Counted from the stretch's first letter, positions 19,578-29,155 are shown. The stretch: 59,592 nucleotides of DNA from Hyphomicrobiales bacterium (GCA_947455025.1 CANGLU010000012.1:1-59592), one strand, 5' to 3'. Notes: generated by a model not told the origin, from the sequence alone. Numbers and translations: made by a program.

Positions 19578-22500
19578 TCGTCATCTCCGGCGTCTGTATC
19601 TGTGCTATTGAGAGACCATTCTTGCACTCGAGCTAAGTGATCATATCTTCCGAAATCCGTTGTAAATTGAGGATGAGGTCGTGAATAAAATGGGCGGGAT
19701 CCATTCCAGTGTTCGTCAACAAGCTTAATAAATTCGGAGAAATGACGTTCTACGATTTCGTCGTAATCAAATGGCTCCTTTAAATCACGTATAGGCTTCT
19801 CTTCGCCGCCGTCCTTGCCGCCAATTTTTACGTAAATCAAACCATGGGTTCGAATTCCAAAGAGTCCGTTGAATGCATTACGTTTCAACATTGCTGCTTC
19901 AAGAGTCAATTGTGGTGAGAAGCCTGCTCGTACTTGCAGCTGACTAGGAACTTTTCCAGTCTTAAAATCAACAATATTGAATTTCCCATTTTCAACAAAC
20001 TCAATCCTGTCAATTTGCCCGCTGAGTGTGAAATCACCGCCGCGAGGTAGCTGAATCAAAAACGCACCACGGCGCTCTACAGCTAAGGGCGCCGTAAATT
20101 TCTGACGCCTTAGTTCCTCCCAACGAAGGTACCATCTGCCCGTTTCCCGAAGTCTAACGTCCCAGAATGGTTCAAGGCATAATTGATAATGATATAAGGC
20201 TAGAACCTCTGCGCCAATGGTCAAAAACTTATTCAATGCATCTTCTGGAAGTATTGCCGGCCAATTTTCAGAAAAGCGAGACAGAATTAAATGAAAAATA
20301 TTTCCGCGTTCTCTACTTCCAATTTGGTATCCAATTTTTTCCAGATATTCGAGTTTCAATACATGTTTTGCATAGATCGAATATGGATCGCGGCGAAGTA
20401 GCTCCACCTCGGTAACGCTCAATTTCCTTGGCAAAAGGTGGGGTGGAGGAATTGGTTCAGGTCTAGAAACTTCTTGGGTAATTTCAACGTCATCTAGCTT
20501 ACGGGCCAAATTTAATATCACTTCTCCTCTATCACTCAAAATTTTAAACTTTTCTGTACCAGCAACCGCAATCATCCTTTGAATAAACCTAGATGCGATC
20601 ATGGGCGATCCGTTCCGCTTGAGGGAACGAGTTATAACAACTTCGCGCGCTCCAAGCGCCGATATAAAGTCGTGTGCCGTTTGGCCTATACGTCGCTCTG
20701 GAGTTGGAATTCCGAGCTCTTCACGCCACGGCCTGTTTAAAAATGGGTCGGATTGTGTCTCCGGAGGCCAGATACCTTCGTCTAGTCCCCCTAAGATAAT
20801 TAAATCAAAATGAAGAAGACGTGCCTCGAGCAAACCTAAAATCTTCACTCGGGGGTGTGAAGCTGAATGATTGGGTACAGTATATCCGGCCATTAATTGC
20901 TCAAAAAAAGAAACAAAACTTCCTATCGAAGCTTCTAATTCCAAATCTGGCATTGAGCGTATAGCAGTGAAAAGTTCCGACATCTCAGTCGAACCATTAA
21001 TATTACTGATTTTATGTGTATCAAATGGCGAGGCTAATATTAAATTGAGTGATGGTTCGATCAAATTAAAAAAATAATTTACTTCGCTGCTATTTAATTC
21101 ATGAAAGGGTTCGTAAATTAACTCCAATTTTTTAAGGACAACATCGGCATAATTCCAATCTTCTAACGTCAGACGTTGAACCGAATTAGCTGGGATTCCC
21201 TCAGTATCCTTTTTACTTAATAAGTTAAAAGCATCTCTAATGCCGCCTATATCATTGCTTTTAATAAGTGTGCGCGATAGGGCTAGATCAATCACGGAAA
21301 TACCTATTTGAAGGATTTCCTTTGTTAAACCTAGGCGGACCTCGCAATGATTTAATAAGGCCAAAAGAGAAACGGGTGAAAATCTATCCACCAGAGCACT
21401 CACTAACAGGCTCGCTAATGTTCCTATTGAAGACTTATGTAAGGGTGTTCCAGCACTATCGTCGCTGTAAATGCCCCATCTTAAGAGTTCCGAATTAACA
21501 CGCTTAGCCAATGATCTATCTGGCGTAATAAGTGCCGCCGTTTTTCCTGGAATTTCGAGAGATGAACGCAGCATCAATGAAATAGCTAATGTTTCATCGC
21601 GTTCATTATCCGCCTCAATATAACTTACACCCTGAAGACCTTCAAATATTTCTGCTTTTTTTTGGTTTCTATCTAAATTAGACCATAGATGTGTTGTCTC
21701 GTGAGGCCGCATGCATTCAGATAGGAAGACCTCTTTAAACTTTAAAGTATTATTGGGCTCCGATAGTTCAACAACATCATCACGATCAACTCCTATTTGC
21801 CGGATCAATTTAGATAGAATTGTTTGAGGATGGCTTGCACAATTATTTTGATTTTTATCTTGACTTAAAATTTCCCACGATTCGCGATCAAGATTTTGAT
21901 CAATACCGGGTAAAACTACTGAACCAAATGGTAACTTTGAAATCGCACATATTAATTTGGAAGTTGACGGCATAGAGCCAGTAGAGCCGGCAATAATAAT
22001 GGGTGTTCGGGGCAATTCTTTTAATAGCCTATCTGCCTCGGTTGAAATAATTAAATCTCGGCGCTCGGCGGCGTCGATGACGCCCTCTTTATGACAAAAA
22101 GCTGGCCAAGCTTCTGCTGCTATTTGTAAGAAGTCTTTCGAAATACTCCAGTAAGCATCCGAAAGCTCTTGTGGCAAAAGTGAGTGGACGTCTTGCCACG
22201 TTTTCTTATATATTACTAATGTATCAATTAAATGACCGAGCGAATCTGCCAGAGTGAGTGCATCACCAATTGTTTTTGCTACTGAGAAGGACCCTTCTTC
22301 TACAAGCGGAGAAGAGTATCCAAATTCGATCGGAATTAAATCGGTATTTTTTTCACTCAATGAGCTTTCAATTCGTCTAGCCCAAGAACTAATTAATTTG
22401 GTTAGTATCAGTCTTCGTATCAGAGGAGATATTTCTCTTTTTTGATTCTTTTCAGAAAATATATTTTCTATTGTACTCTCAACAGAAAATATATTTTCGG

Positions 22501-22765
22501 CGTCGGTGATTTCTCCAATAGAAATGATTTTAGGAAGAAAGAGGCTCTTGATTTTTTTTTGTGACTTGAGAGCTTCCGCCAAGCCTACTGCAGACCTCTT
22601 GGTGGGCATGTAAATTGTGGTTGAAGATAGAAAGTAAGGAGATTTTTGATCCGGACACTCCTCATTTATTCTTCGGGTAACAATGCTTTTGGCTAAGGTA
22701 TCCACGAACGAAACCATCGGAGATATAGTATAAACTTTAGGGTGTTCACGTTTGTCCATTGCCAT
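19574..22765 (-). CDS. addB: Double-strand break repair protein AddB
   Basis: Partner of AddA; provides the second nuclease and the scanning (inactivated helicase) module. The 1063-residue protein carries the nuclease motif near the C-terminus, GQIDRIEF...NIVDFKTGKVPS. No Walker A motif is seen where AddB of Gram-positive bacteria has one; the region reads FLSSTTIYMPTKRSAVGL. As far as I recall, this is the alphaproteobacterial form of AddB. The start is ATG at 22765, with a second ATG at 22759 as an alternative. Its first base overlaps the stop of the nucleotidyltransferase gene (TAATG), and its stop overlaps addA (ATGA). The gene is markedly AT-rich: the 60 bases from 22441 hold 14 G or C. 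Confidence 0.94.
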   Translation of the reverse strand: MAMDKREHPKVYTISPMVSFVDTLAKSIVTRRINEECPDQKSPYFLSSTTIYMPTKRSAVGLAEALKSQKKIKSLFLPKIISIGEITDAENIFSVESTIENIFSEKNQKREISPLIRRLILTKLISSWARRIESSLSEKNTDLIPIEFGYSSPLVEEGSFSVAKTIGDALTLADSLGHLIDTLVIYKKTWQDVHSLLPQELSDAYWSISKDFLQIAAEAWPAFCHKEGVIDAAERRDLIISTEADRLLKELPRTPIIIAGSTGSMPSTSKLICAISKLPFGSVVLPGIDQNLDRESWEILSQDKNQNNCASHPQTILSKLIRQIGVDRDDVVELSEPNNTLKFKEVFLSECMRPHETTHLWSNLDRNQKKAEIFEGLQGVSYIEADNERDETLAISLMLRSSLEIPGKTAALITPDRSLAKRVNSELLRWGIYSDDSAGTPLHKSSIGTLASLLVSALVDRFSPVSLLALLNHCEVRLGLTKEILQIGISVIDLALSRTLIKSNDIGGIRDAFNLLSKKDTEGIPANSVQRLTLEDWNYADVVLKKLELIYEPFHELNSSEVNYFFNLIEPSLNLILASPFDTHKISNINGSTEMSELFTAIRSMPDLELEASIGSFVSFFEQLMAGYTVPNHSASHPRVKILGLLEARLLHFDLIILGGLDEGIWPPETQSDPFLNRPWREELGIPTPERRIGQTAHDFISALGAREVVITRSLKRNGSPMIASRFIQRMIAVAGTEKFKILSDRGEVILNLARKLDDVEITQEVSRPEPIPPPHLLPRKLSVTEVELLRRDPYSIYAKHVLKLEYLEKIGYQIGSRERGNIFHLILSRFSENWPAILPEDALNKFLTIGAEVLALYHYQLCLEPFWDVRLRETGRWYLRWEELRRQKFTAPLAVERRGAFLIQLPRGGDFTLSGQIDRIEFVENGKFNIVDFKTGKVPSQLQVRAGFSPQLTLEAAMLKRNAFNGLFGIRTHGLIYVKIGGKDGGEEKPIRDLKEPFDYDEIVERHFSEFIKLVDEHWNGSRPFYSRPHPQFTTDFGRYDHLARVQEWSLNSTDTDAGDDE

Positions 22766-23496
22766 TAATACTTATTAAGCATCATTTTTTGTTCGGCTTC
22801 GTCAATTGATTCAGGGGTACCAACGTGGTACCAATCCCCATCTAAGCGAATTCCATAGAGCCTTTGAAGTTCGATTGCTCGGTCGAAGAGAATATTCAAT
22901 GAAAATGGCCCACTAGGTGTTTCATGAAATATTTTTGCGCTTATGAGCGCTACGCCCGTGTACACAAATGGCGATACTGCTTTTTCAGGCCGCCGTATTA
23001 ATTGCCCATTTGAATTCATCATAAAGTCGCCGCACCCTGCGTAGCCCATTATTTGATTTCCTGCGGCAAGCAACAGCAAAATATCCATGCGTTCTGGTTC
23101 CCACGCTTTTGACAGGCGATTTAAATTTGAAGTAGCGCCATCGATCCAAAATGAGTCTGCATTAAGGATAAAAAATGGGGCAGGGCCAAGAAGATGAAGC
23201 GCATTTTTTATTCCACCTCCTGAATCCAATAGTTCATCGCTTTCGTTTGAAATTTGAACATCGAAGTCGGGATAGTTCCGAAGAAAATTGATCATTTGAA
23301 GCGGTAAGTGATGTATGTTAACGACGACTTCCGCCGCAGAAAATTTGGATAAAGCCTCAAGATTAAATTGGATTAATGGTTTTCCAGCAACTTTTATAAG
23401 CGGCTTTGGCGTTTTGTCCGTAAGGGGCAGCATCCGTAGACCTAAGCCAGCTGCCAAAATCATTGCATTTTTTGACGGTTGGCATTTATCTGTCAT
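22765..23496 (-). CDS. murU: MurU-like N-acetylmuramate-1-phosphate uridylyltransferase
   Basis: A 243-residue sugar-phosphate nucleotidyltransferase with the N-terminal signature AMILAAGLGLRMLPLTDKTPKPL split by the usual binding loop, then VNIHHLPLQMINFL and the metal-binding ILNADSFWIDG. In Pseudomonas the pair AmgK-MurU recycles MurNAc to UDP-MurNAc; here the gene directly follows an AmgK-type kinase domain with a four-base ATGA overlap, which supports that role. Glucose-1-phosphate or mannose-1-phosphate transferase activity is the alternative from sequence alone. The gene is AT-rich like its neighbours. It is followed by addB with a one-base overlap. Confidence 0.83.
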   Translation of the reverse strand: MTDKCQPSKNAMILAAGLGLRMLPLTDKTPKPLIKVAGKPLIQFNLEALSKFSAAEVVVNIHHLPLQMINFLRNYPDFDVQISNESDELLDSGGGIKNALHLLGPAPFFILNADSFWIDGATSNLNRLSKAWEPERMDILLLLAAGNQIMGYAGCGDFMMNSNGQLIRRPEKAVSPFVYTGVALISAKIFHETPSGPFSLNILFDRAIELQRLYGIRLDGDWYHVGTPESIDEAEQKMMLNKY

Positions 23497-25061
23497 GATA
23501 ATGAAATTCCCTCGATATTGTCATTAAGCACAGAGGGGCAATTCATATTCAGCCACTCACGATATTCGAATAAATCAGGATGCGAAATATTTCGATTAAG
23601 ATAAAAAATTAATTGAGGTATAAATTTGAGATATTCCGGTTTGTTATCTCTTAAGTTAAGGCGAACAAATATACCCAGTATTTTTGTGACTCTTTGAAGG
23701 GCATAAGTTGCATATGCTTTAGAAAATGCTTTTGCGTCAAAATTGGCAACGTTTTTAAATTTTAATTTGATATAAAATTCATATAATTCTAGCTCAAGGT
23801 CATTTGAAATTGGAATACGTGCATCTTGTAATAAAGATGCTAAATCGTAAGCAGGATGCCCCCAAACAGTATCCTGAATATCGATTAATCCAATTCGTTT
23901 GACGCCCGAACGCTCTTGTAACCACAATATGTTAGGGGAATGAAAATCTCTTAACGTCCAACCGTGGGGTTCGCTTTGCAATGGCTCGAGCAATCCCTTC
24001 CATATATCCAAAAATTTTGCACGCTGTTCTTCCGAAATTTGATAATCTGTCAAATTTGGAATGTACCAATCAATGAACAATTCCGCCTCAATCAAGAGGG
24101 CCTCGGTGTCATATTTGGGGATTTGGTAATTAGTACCATCATAATTTGGTATTTCTTGCGGTGGATTTACTTGATGAAATGTTTCTAGGAAGCGAACTGC
24201 TTCTTTGTATCTTTCAATAATGGGGCCATCCGTATTAAAGATAGTCTCTGATCCAAGATCTTCTGTAAGTATCAGACCATTCTGAATGTCGTGCTTCAAT
24301 ATTTTGGGGGCACTAAATCCATAAGTGAGTAGACCATTTGAAATTGCAACAAATGTATCGAGAGAATTCGATAATTTGGCGATTTCCCGATAGGTTTTAT
24401 TAGCTCGAATAGCTTGATCTGGCTTTGTGGGCGGTACAATCATAAGTACGGCACTGTTAAAGTCACTTGTTATGCGTTCATACCGACGGCCAGAGGCGTC
24501 GCCTGCAATTAATTCCCGTGATGCGTTCCTCCAAGTAGAATCTTCTAAAAGCGTTAGAATATGATATTGAGTGAATAGAGACGATAATAGAATTGTTTCT
24601 GCATTTAACGATGCAATCCTAGATAAATCATGAGTTATGTTCGCCATATTGAATTTTATAGTGATATCGGCATTTTCTATTAGTCCCGGAAACCGTTCTG
24701 GCCATTCTACAATAGTAATTGCGTTCTCAATGATCTCGCTAAAGCCGATTTCCGTTAACTCGTCTTGACTTATTAATCGATATAAGTCGGCGTGGACTAG
24801 TAGACACGATTTTCCTTCGTATTCTTGTAGCAGTAGATATGTTGGGCTTGTTATTGTTAATTCGGGCTGGTTTGCAAGAAATCGAATTAGGCTGCGGGCA
24901 AACGTTGTTTTTCCAGCACCAAGTTCGCCGCATAACGCTACCAAATTACTAGACGTAAGAAAGGGAGCTAAACACTTGGCTAGGCGTTGTGTTTCTATTT
25001 CGTTATTTAAATATAAATCACGCGTCGATTTATGATACGCATTGTGCGAGGTTAAGATCAT
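23493..25061 (-). CDS. Fusion of TsaE ATPase and AmgK-type sugar kinase
   Basis: A 522-residue two-domain protein. Residues about 15-150 are TsaE, the ATPase that supports threonylcarbamoyl-adenosine formation at tRNA position 37, with Walker A GELGAGKT (45-52) and TSPTYLLLQEY. Residues about 165-500 are an aminoglycoside-phosphotransferase fold of the AmgK type (N-acetylmuramate/N-acetylglucosamine 1-kinase), with the catalytic loop LRDFHSPN (D372, N377) and metal-binding IDIQD (D394). This fusion is known from Rhizobiales genomes. No frameshift or internal start separates the halves. It overlaps divL by one base and murU by four. The whole gene is AT-rich. The kinase and MurU together probably bypass de novo UDP-MurNAc synthesis. 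Confidence 0.9.
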   Translation of the reverse strand: MILTSHNAYHKSTRDLYLNNEIETQRLAKCLAPFLTSSNLVALCGELGAGKTTFARSLIRFLANQPELTITSPTYLLLQEYEGKSCLLVHADLYRLISQDELTEIGFSEIIENAITIVEWPERFPGLIENADITIKFNMANITHDLSRIASLNAETILLSSLFTQYHILTLLEDSTWRNASRELIAGDASGRRYERITSDFNSAVLMIVPPTKPDQAIRANKTYREIAKLSNSLDTFVAISNGLLTYGFSAPKILKHDIQNGLILTEDLGSETIFNTDGPIIERYKEAVRFLETFHQVNPPQEIPNYDGTNYQIPKYDTEALLIEAELFIDWYIPNLTDYQISEEQRAKFLDIWKGLLEPLQSEPHGWTLRDFHSPNILWLQERSGVKRIGLIDIQDTVWGHPAYDLASLLQDARIPISNDLELELYEFYIKLKFKNVANFDAKAFSKAYATYALQRVTKILGIFVRLNLRDNKPEYLKFIPQLIFYLNRNISHPDLFEYREWLNMNCPSVLNDNIEGISLS

Positions 25062-27454
25062 TAATTGGCCTCAATTTTGGAAGGTTCAAAGTTTTCGGGC
25101 GGGAAGGAACAGCTAACAATGGTTCCCTTGCCAGGCTTTGATTCAATGTTTACCGTTCCACCATGTAGCTCTACCAATGATCGTACAATTGATAACCCTA
25201 ATCCGGCGCCACGATGTCGCGAGCCAATTGTATATGTTTCAAAACGATCAAACACCCGTTGGATTACGTCTTCTGGTATACCTCTTCCATAGTCTTTTAT
25301 AGTTATATTTAAATGAAAATTTTGCAGTTCAGCAGCTATGGAAATCACTTGTCCGTCGGCTGAAAAGCCTATGGAATTAGATAGCAAATTGAATAATATT
25401 TGTTGGATACGTTTTTCGTCGAGAAAAAATTTATTAACGTTGTCGGGGATATAAATGTCCAGTATTAGATTTCGCTCTGTCAATCGGTCTGTATGAGCTT
25501 CAATTGCCTTGTTTATTGCGTCTTTGATATTGATTGGCTTCCGCTCAAGTATAATCTCGCCACGATCGAAAGATGCAAGATCTAGGATATCGTCAATAAT
25601 AGTCATTAAAGCGTTTGACGATTGAAAAACGTGATCGACATACTCACTTTGCTTCTGAGTGAGTCGGCCGGCAGCTCCCGATGCTAGAAGTTCTGTGAAT
25701 CCGATTACGTTGGTTAAAGGAGAGCGTAATTGATACGAAACATGATGTACAAAATTCTCTCGCAATCTAGCGGCATGCTCGAGTGCATCGTTTCTATCTT
25801 TTAGAGCGCGCTCAACATGAACACTCGCAGAAATATCAACAAAAGTTGCTAGGGTGGCGCCGTCAGGAAGTGGCGCTAGTGTGCACTCTACAATCGTTCC
25901 ATTATTTCGTTCCATACGGAACGAATGCCCTTTTCTGGCGTCGTTAAAGCCACCAATAATTCCTTTTATATTATTCCAAACTATTGGCGCATCGTAAATT
26001 TGATTTGAGTGTTTAATAATCTCGTCAATATGTGGATTTTGGGATATCTTTTGTGAATCGATTTCCCACATGCTTTCAAATGCAGGGTTATTCAACTTCA
26101 GCCTGCCATCCGTTCCGAAGACGGCTACACCTTCTTTTAAGGAATCTAGTGTCTCGCTCTGAACACGCGATAGGGCGTTAAAATTTGATTGTAAGATGAA
26201 TTGCGCAGTTACATCTTCAAATAAATAGGTAACGCCACCTTGTGGATTTGGATTTACAACAACGCGTAAAGTTCGCCCGCCAGGAAGATACCATGCTGCT
26301 TCTTGCGTTTCCAATGAATGGTAGGCTTCATGGAGTGACTTTTTCCAACTCTTATAATCTGCCTGTTCGGGAAGCCGTCTGGCGTCGCGTAAGTAATCCA
26401 ATATTTCACTATCTGTTGGTTTTGATTGTATGAATGCTTCGTCTATTTGCCACAGTGTCTTATATGCAAGATTGCAAAAGACGAGGCACTGCCTTTCATC
26501 AAAAATAGCGACAGCTGTTGGTAATTGGTCAAGAGTTAAAACGTGGCTAGCCATCTGCCGGTGTAGGTCATTTCGTGTGGCCTCTAAGTCAGATACGTCT
26601 ATTGCATATCCTATGGAACCAGACACCAGTGGTGTTTCAACAATATCGAATATCCTTCGTTGGCCAGAAACAATTACGGGTATTCGAATTTGAAAAACGT
26701 CGCCCTTTTTTAGTGCATTTATTGTATCTGATTGTATGCTTGAATCTAGAAATTCAATTTGTGCTGAAATTACATTACTCGTATTATCGACATCGACAGC
26801 GTAAGCGTATTGTTCATTGACCCATGAAAGACGCCCACTGCGCTCCCTTACCCATATTGGGTGTGAGAGTGTATCTAGTATGGCCCTCAGGCCGACGGTC
26901 TCTATCTTTAAGTTTTCATACTCATTTTTTAAAATAGAATGGCTTTGCTTCTGCTGATCAATATTCTTGATCTTAAGTGTGGCTAAATTATTTATAATTT
27001 TGCCATCAAACTCGAAATATTTTCCGGTAATTTCTTTTAGAACTATTTGAAATGGCGTCCCGTTCATTCGTAACTTAGCAAGAGACGCATCTATTTCCTT
27101 CCGGTCATCGATACTAAGCCAGGTTGAGAATAATAGAGGATCCGCCTTACCAATATCTTCTTTTAACTGATTTATGTCGCCAATGATATTAGGAAGGTTG
27201 AAGTCATTCCAATATATAATTACTTGAGTCTCTGATTTAAAAAACTCGTAAAGAATATCTGGATTTGATGTGTGACTTTTTCCGCTATCATTTAGGAATG
27301 AGGAATCGGGAAAATAGAATGGAACAACTTTGGAAATTACTATTTTGAAAATTAATAATAAACATCCGATGGTCAATATAATAAAGCCAGATGCAATAGT
27401 AGTGCTCTGCTGAAACCATTCAATTAGGAAGCCTATTGCTCCGTCGTTCAACAT
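25061..27454 (-). CDS. divL: DivL-type PAS sensor kinase with Tyr at the phospho-acceptor site
   Basis: A 797-residue protein with one N-terminal membrane segment (about 20-46), several PAS-like units between about 190 and 545, a dimerisation helix and an HATPase domain. The H-box reads VSYQLRSPLTNVIGF: where ordinary kinases have SHELRTP, this has Tyr at about residue 574. Tyr at this place is the known hallmark of Caulobacter DivL (Tyr550), a regulator of the CckA-CtrA cell-cycle pathway. The ATP-binding boxes LLSNSIGFS, DYGRGIPED, FDRFE and GAGLGLSIV are intact. No response regulator is encoded nearby. From memory, the Agrobacterium homologue also lies a few genes from ahcY and chvGI. Very AT-rich (15 G/C in the 60 bases from 25381). 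Confidence 0.85.
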   Translation of the reverse strand: MLNDGAIGFLIEWFQQSTTIASGFIILTIGCLLLIFKIVISKVVPFYFPDSSFLNDSGKSHTSNPDILYEFFKSETQVIIYWNDFNLPNIIGDINQLKEDIGKADPLLFSTWLSIDDRKEIDASLAKLRMNGTPFQIVLKEITGKYFEFDGKIINNLATLKIKNIDQQKQSHSILKNEYENLKIETVGLRAILDTLSHPIWVRERSGRLSWVNEQYAYAVDVDNTSNVISAQIEFLDSSIQSDTINALKKGDVFQIRIPVIVSGQRRIFDIVETPLVSGSIGYAIDVSDLEATRNDLHRQMASHVLTLDQLPTAVAIFDERQCLVFCNLAYKTLWQIDEAFIQSKPTDSEILDYLRDARRLPEQADYKSWKKSLHEAYHSLETQEAAWYLPGGRTLRVVVNPNPQGGVTYLFEDVTAQFILQSNFNALSRVQSETLDSLKEGVAVFGTDGRLKLNNPAFESMWEIDSQKISQNPHIDEIIKHSNQIYDAPIVWNNIKGIIGGFNDARKGHSFRMERNNGTIVECTLAPLPDGATLATFVDISASVHVERALKDRNDALEHAARLRENFVHHVSYQLRSPLTNVIGFTELLASGAAGRLTQKQSEYVDHVFQSSNALMTIIDDILDLASFDRGEIILERKPINIKDAINKAIEAHTDRLTERNLILDIYIPDNVNKFFLDEKRIQQILFNLLSNSIGFSADGQVISIAAELQNFHLNITIKDYGRGIPEDVIQRVFDRFETYTIGSRHRGAGLGLSIVRSLVELHGGTVNIESKPGKGTIVSCSFPPENFEPSKIEAN

Positions 27455-27586
27455 TCTTTGTTAAACTCTGATGATATGCCGATGAAGTTCGGCGATAGTA
27501 TTTCTCGAATCGACACAATTGTACAAGTTTAGCTGTCTCAAACGAAGCAATATTTGGTATTTTAGCGTATGAATTTTAGGGGAATA

Positions 27587-27616
27587 AAAAAATCCGGCCA
27601 ATTGGCCGGATTTTTC
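27587..27616 (-). terminator. Rho-independent terminator of ahcY
   Basis: A perfect ten-base inverted repeat, AATCCGGCCA at 27591-27600 and TGGCCGGATT at 27603-27612, is flanked by an A-run on the left (27586-27592) and a T-run on the right. On the minus strand this is a GC-rich stem followed by at least seven T residues, 20 bases after the ahcY stop. The symmetry means it could act in both directions. It separates the ahcY transcript from divL, so divL and the genes after it need their own promoter in 27455-27585. Confidence 0.88.
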
Positions 27617-27635
27617 AAATTGTTTTGTGAATTTT

Positions 27636-29042
27636 TCAATAGCGGTAATGGTCAGGCTTAAATGGCCCTTGAGACGGTAAGCCCAAGTAATCGGACTGTT
27701 TAGAGCTCAATTTAGTAAGCTTAACGCCAATTTTATCGAGATGAAGGGCCGCGACTTTCTCATCTAAGTGCTTAGGTAGCGTATATACTTTTTTGTCGTA
27801 TTGGCCTTGTTTTGTCCATAATTCAATCTGGGCTAAAGTTTGGTTCGTAAATGAGGCGGACATGACGAATGAGGGATGTCCCGTGGCATTTCCGAGATTA
27901 ACCAAGCGGCCTTCAGACAACACAATGATCCGCTTTGAGTCGGCGAATTCGACCTCATCGACCTGTGGCTTAACATTGTGCCATTTCATGTTTTTGAGAG
28001 CGGCGATCTGAATTTCGCTGTCAAAATGGCCAATATTGCAGACAATGGCACGATCTTTCATGGCTCTCATATGATCGATTGTAATAACGTCCACATTTCC
28101 GGTCGCCGTTACGAAGATATCGGCCCGCGGTGCCGCATCTTCCATTGTCGTGACCTCATAGCCTTCCATGGCTGCTTGTAGCGCGCAAATCGGATCGACC
28201 TCGGATACCATCACGCGGCAACCGGCGTTACGTAGCGAGGCGGCCGAACCTTTGCCGACGTCACCAAAGCCTGCAACCATAGCCACTTTCCCGGCCATCA
28301 TGACGTCTGTGCCGCGGCGGATGCCGTCTACGAGTGACTCGCGGCAGCCATATATATTGTCGAATTTCGATTTCGTAACCGAGTCGTTGACGTTAATGGC
28401 CGGAAATAGAAGCTTTCCTTCGTTCGCCATAATATAAAGACGGTGAACGCCAGTAGTTGTTTCTTCGGTCACGCCTTTAATATTTTGGCCATTTCGGCCA
28501 TACCAGCCCGGATTTGACTTCAATCGCTTTTTAATGGACGCAAAAAGGACTTCTTCTTCTTCGTTTTCGGCTTTTTCGAGGAAGGCGGTGTCGCCGGCTT
28601 CGGCTCGCATGCCTAGGTGGATGAGCATTGTGGCGTCGCCGCCATCATCTAGGATCATATTGGGCGTGCCGCCATCGGCCCATTCGAAGATTTTGTGAGT
28701 ATAGTCCCAGTAATCTTCAAGACTTTCGCCCTTGATGGCGAAGACGGGTGTTCCTGCTGCTGCGATGGCCGCTGCTGCGTGGTCTTGGGTCGAATAGATG
28801 TTGCACGATGCCCAACGGACATCGGCGCCAAGCGCCTTTAAGGTCTCGATCAAAACGCCCGTTTGGATCGTCATATGAAGCGAACCCGCGATTCTGGCGC
28901 CTTTTAGGGGCTGGGAAGCGCCAAATTCCGCTCTGGTTGCCATCAGGCCCGGCATTTCGGTTTCGGCGATGGTTAATTCTTTGCGGCCCCAATCTGCGAG
29001 ACCCAAATCGGCAATCCGATAGTCGTTAAAGTGCGTGCTCAT
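27636..29042 (-). CDS. ahcY: Adenosylhomocysteinase (S-adenosylhomocysteine hydrolase)
   Basis: Hydrolyses S-adenosylhomocysteine to adenosine and homocysteine, relieving product inhibition of methyltransferases. The 468-residue protein has the NAD-binding motif [15 protein letters not shown], substrate residues in [21 protein letters not shown] and the C-terminal KPDHYRY signature that completes the NAD site of the neighbouring subunit. The ATG at 29042 is preferred over the 11-residue-longer frame because [19 protein letters not shown] matches the family start. It lies last in the chvI-to-ahcY run, with a 113-base leader after ptsH that holds two hairpins. GC content returns to normal in this gene. 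Confidence 0.98.
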   Translation of the reverse strand: MSTHFNDYRIADLGLADWGRKELTIAETEMPGLMATRAEFGASQPLKGARIAGSLHMTIQTGVLIETLKALGADVRWASCNIYSTQDHAAAAIAAAGTPVFAIKGESLEDYWDYTHKIFEWADGGTPNMILDDGGDATMLIHLGMRAEAGDTAFLEKAENEEEEVLFASIKKRLKSNPGWYGRNGQNIKGVTEETTTGVHRLYIMANEGKLLFPAINVNDSVTKSKFDNIYGCRESLVDGIRRGTDVMMAGKVAMVAGFGDVGKGSAASLRNAGCRVMVSEVDPICALQAAMEGYEVTTMEDAAPRADIFVTATGNVDVITIDHMRAMKDRAIVCNIGHFDSEIQIAALKNMKWHNVKPQVDEVEFADSKRIIVLSEGRLVNLGNATGHPSFVMSASFTNQTLAQIELWTKQGQYDKKVYTLPKHLDEKVAALHLDKIGVKLTKLSSKQSDYLGLPSQGPFKPDHYRY

Positions 29043-29098
29043 TGTATTCCCGTCAATTTCTGGAGTGGAGACCATGATAATCGACGCACCTTATACCC

Positions 29099-29144
29099 GC
29101 GCTCTTCGCAGAGCGCAATCGAAGATATAAAGAAAACTTTATAT
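29099..29144. promoter_or_regulatory. Two hairpins in the ptsH-ahcY intergenic leader
   Basis: Two perfect inverted repeats lie between ptsH and ahcY. The first, GCGCTCT at 29099-29105 and AGAGCGC at 29110-29116, has a four-base loop that reads GCGA on the minus (transcribed) strand, a stable GNRA-type tetraloop. The second, ATATAAAG at 29125-29132 and CTTTATAT at 29137-29144, is AT-rich. Neither is followed by a T-run on the minus strand, so they are not standard terminators. They may be an mRNA processing or leader structure for ahcY, or an operator. I could not match them to the SAH riboswitch consensus. Confidence 0.45.
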
Positions 29145-29155
29145 GAGCAAAATAC

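Noticed and set aside
25061-27454. Ordinary histidine kinase
   Set aside because: The aligned phospho-acceptor is Tyr, with His only three positions earlier, so the DivL reading is preferred.
29043-29155. SAH riboswitch upstream of ahcY
   Set aside because: Two hairpins are present, but the conserved core of the known SAH riboswitch could not be found.
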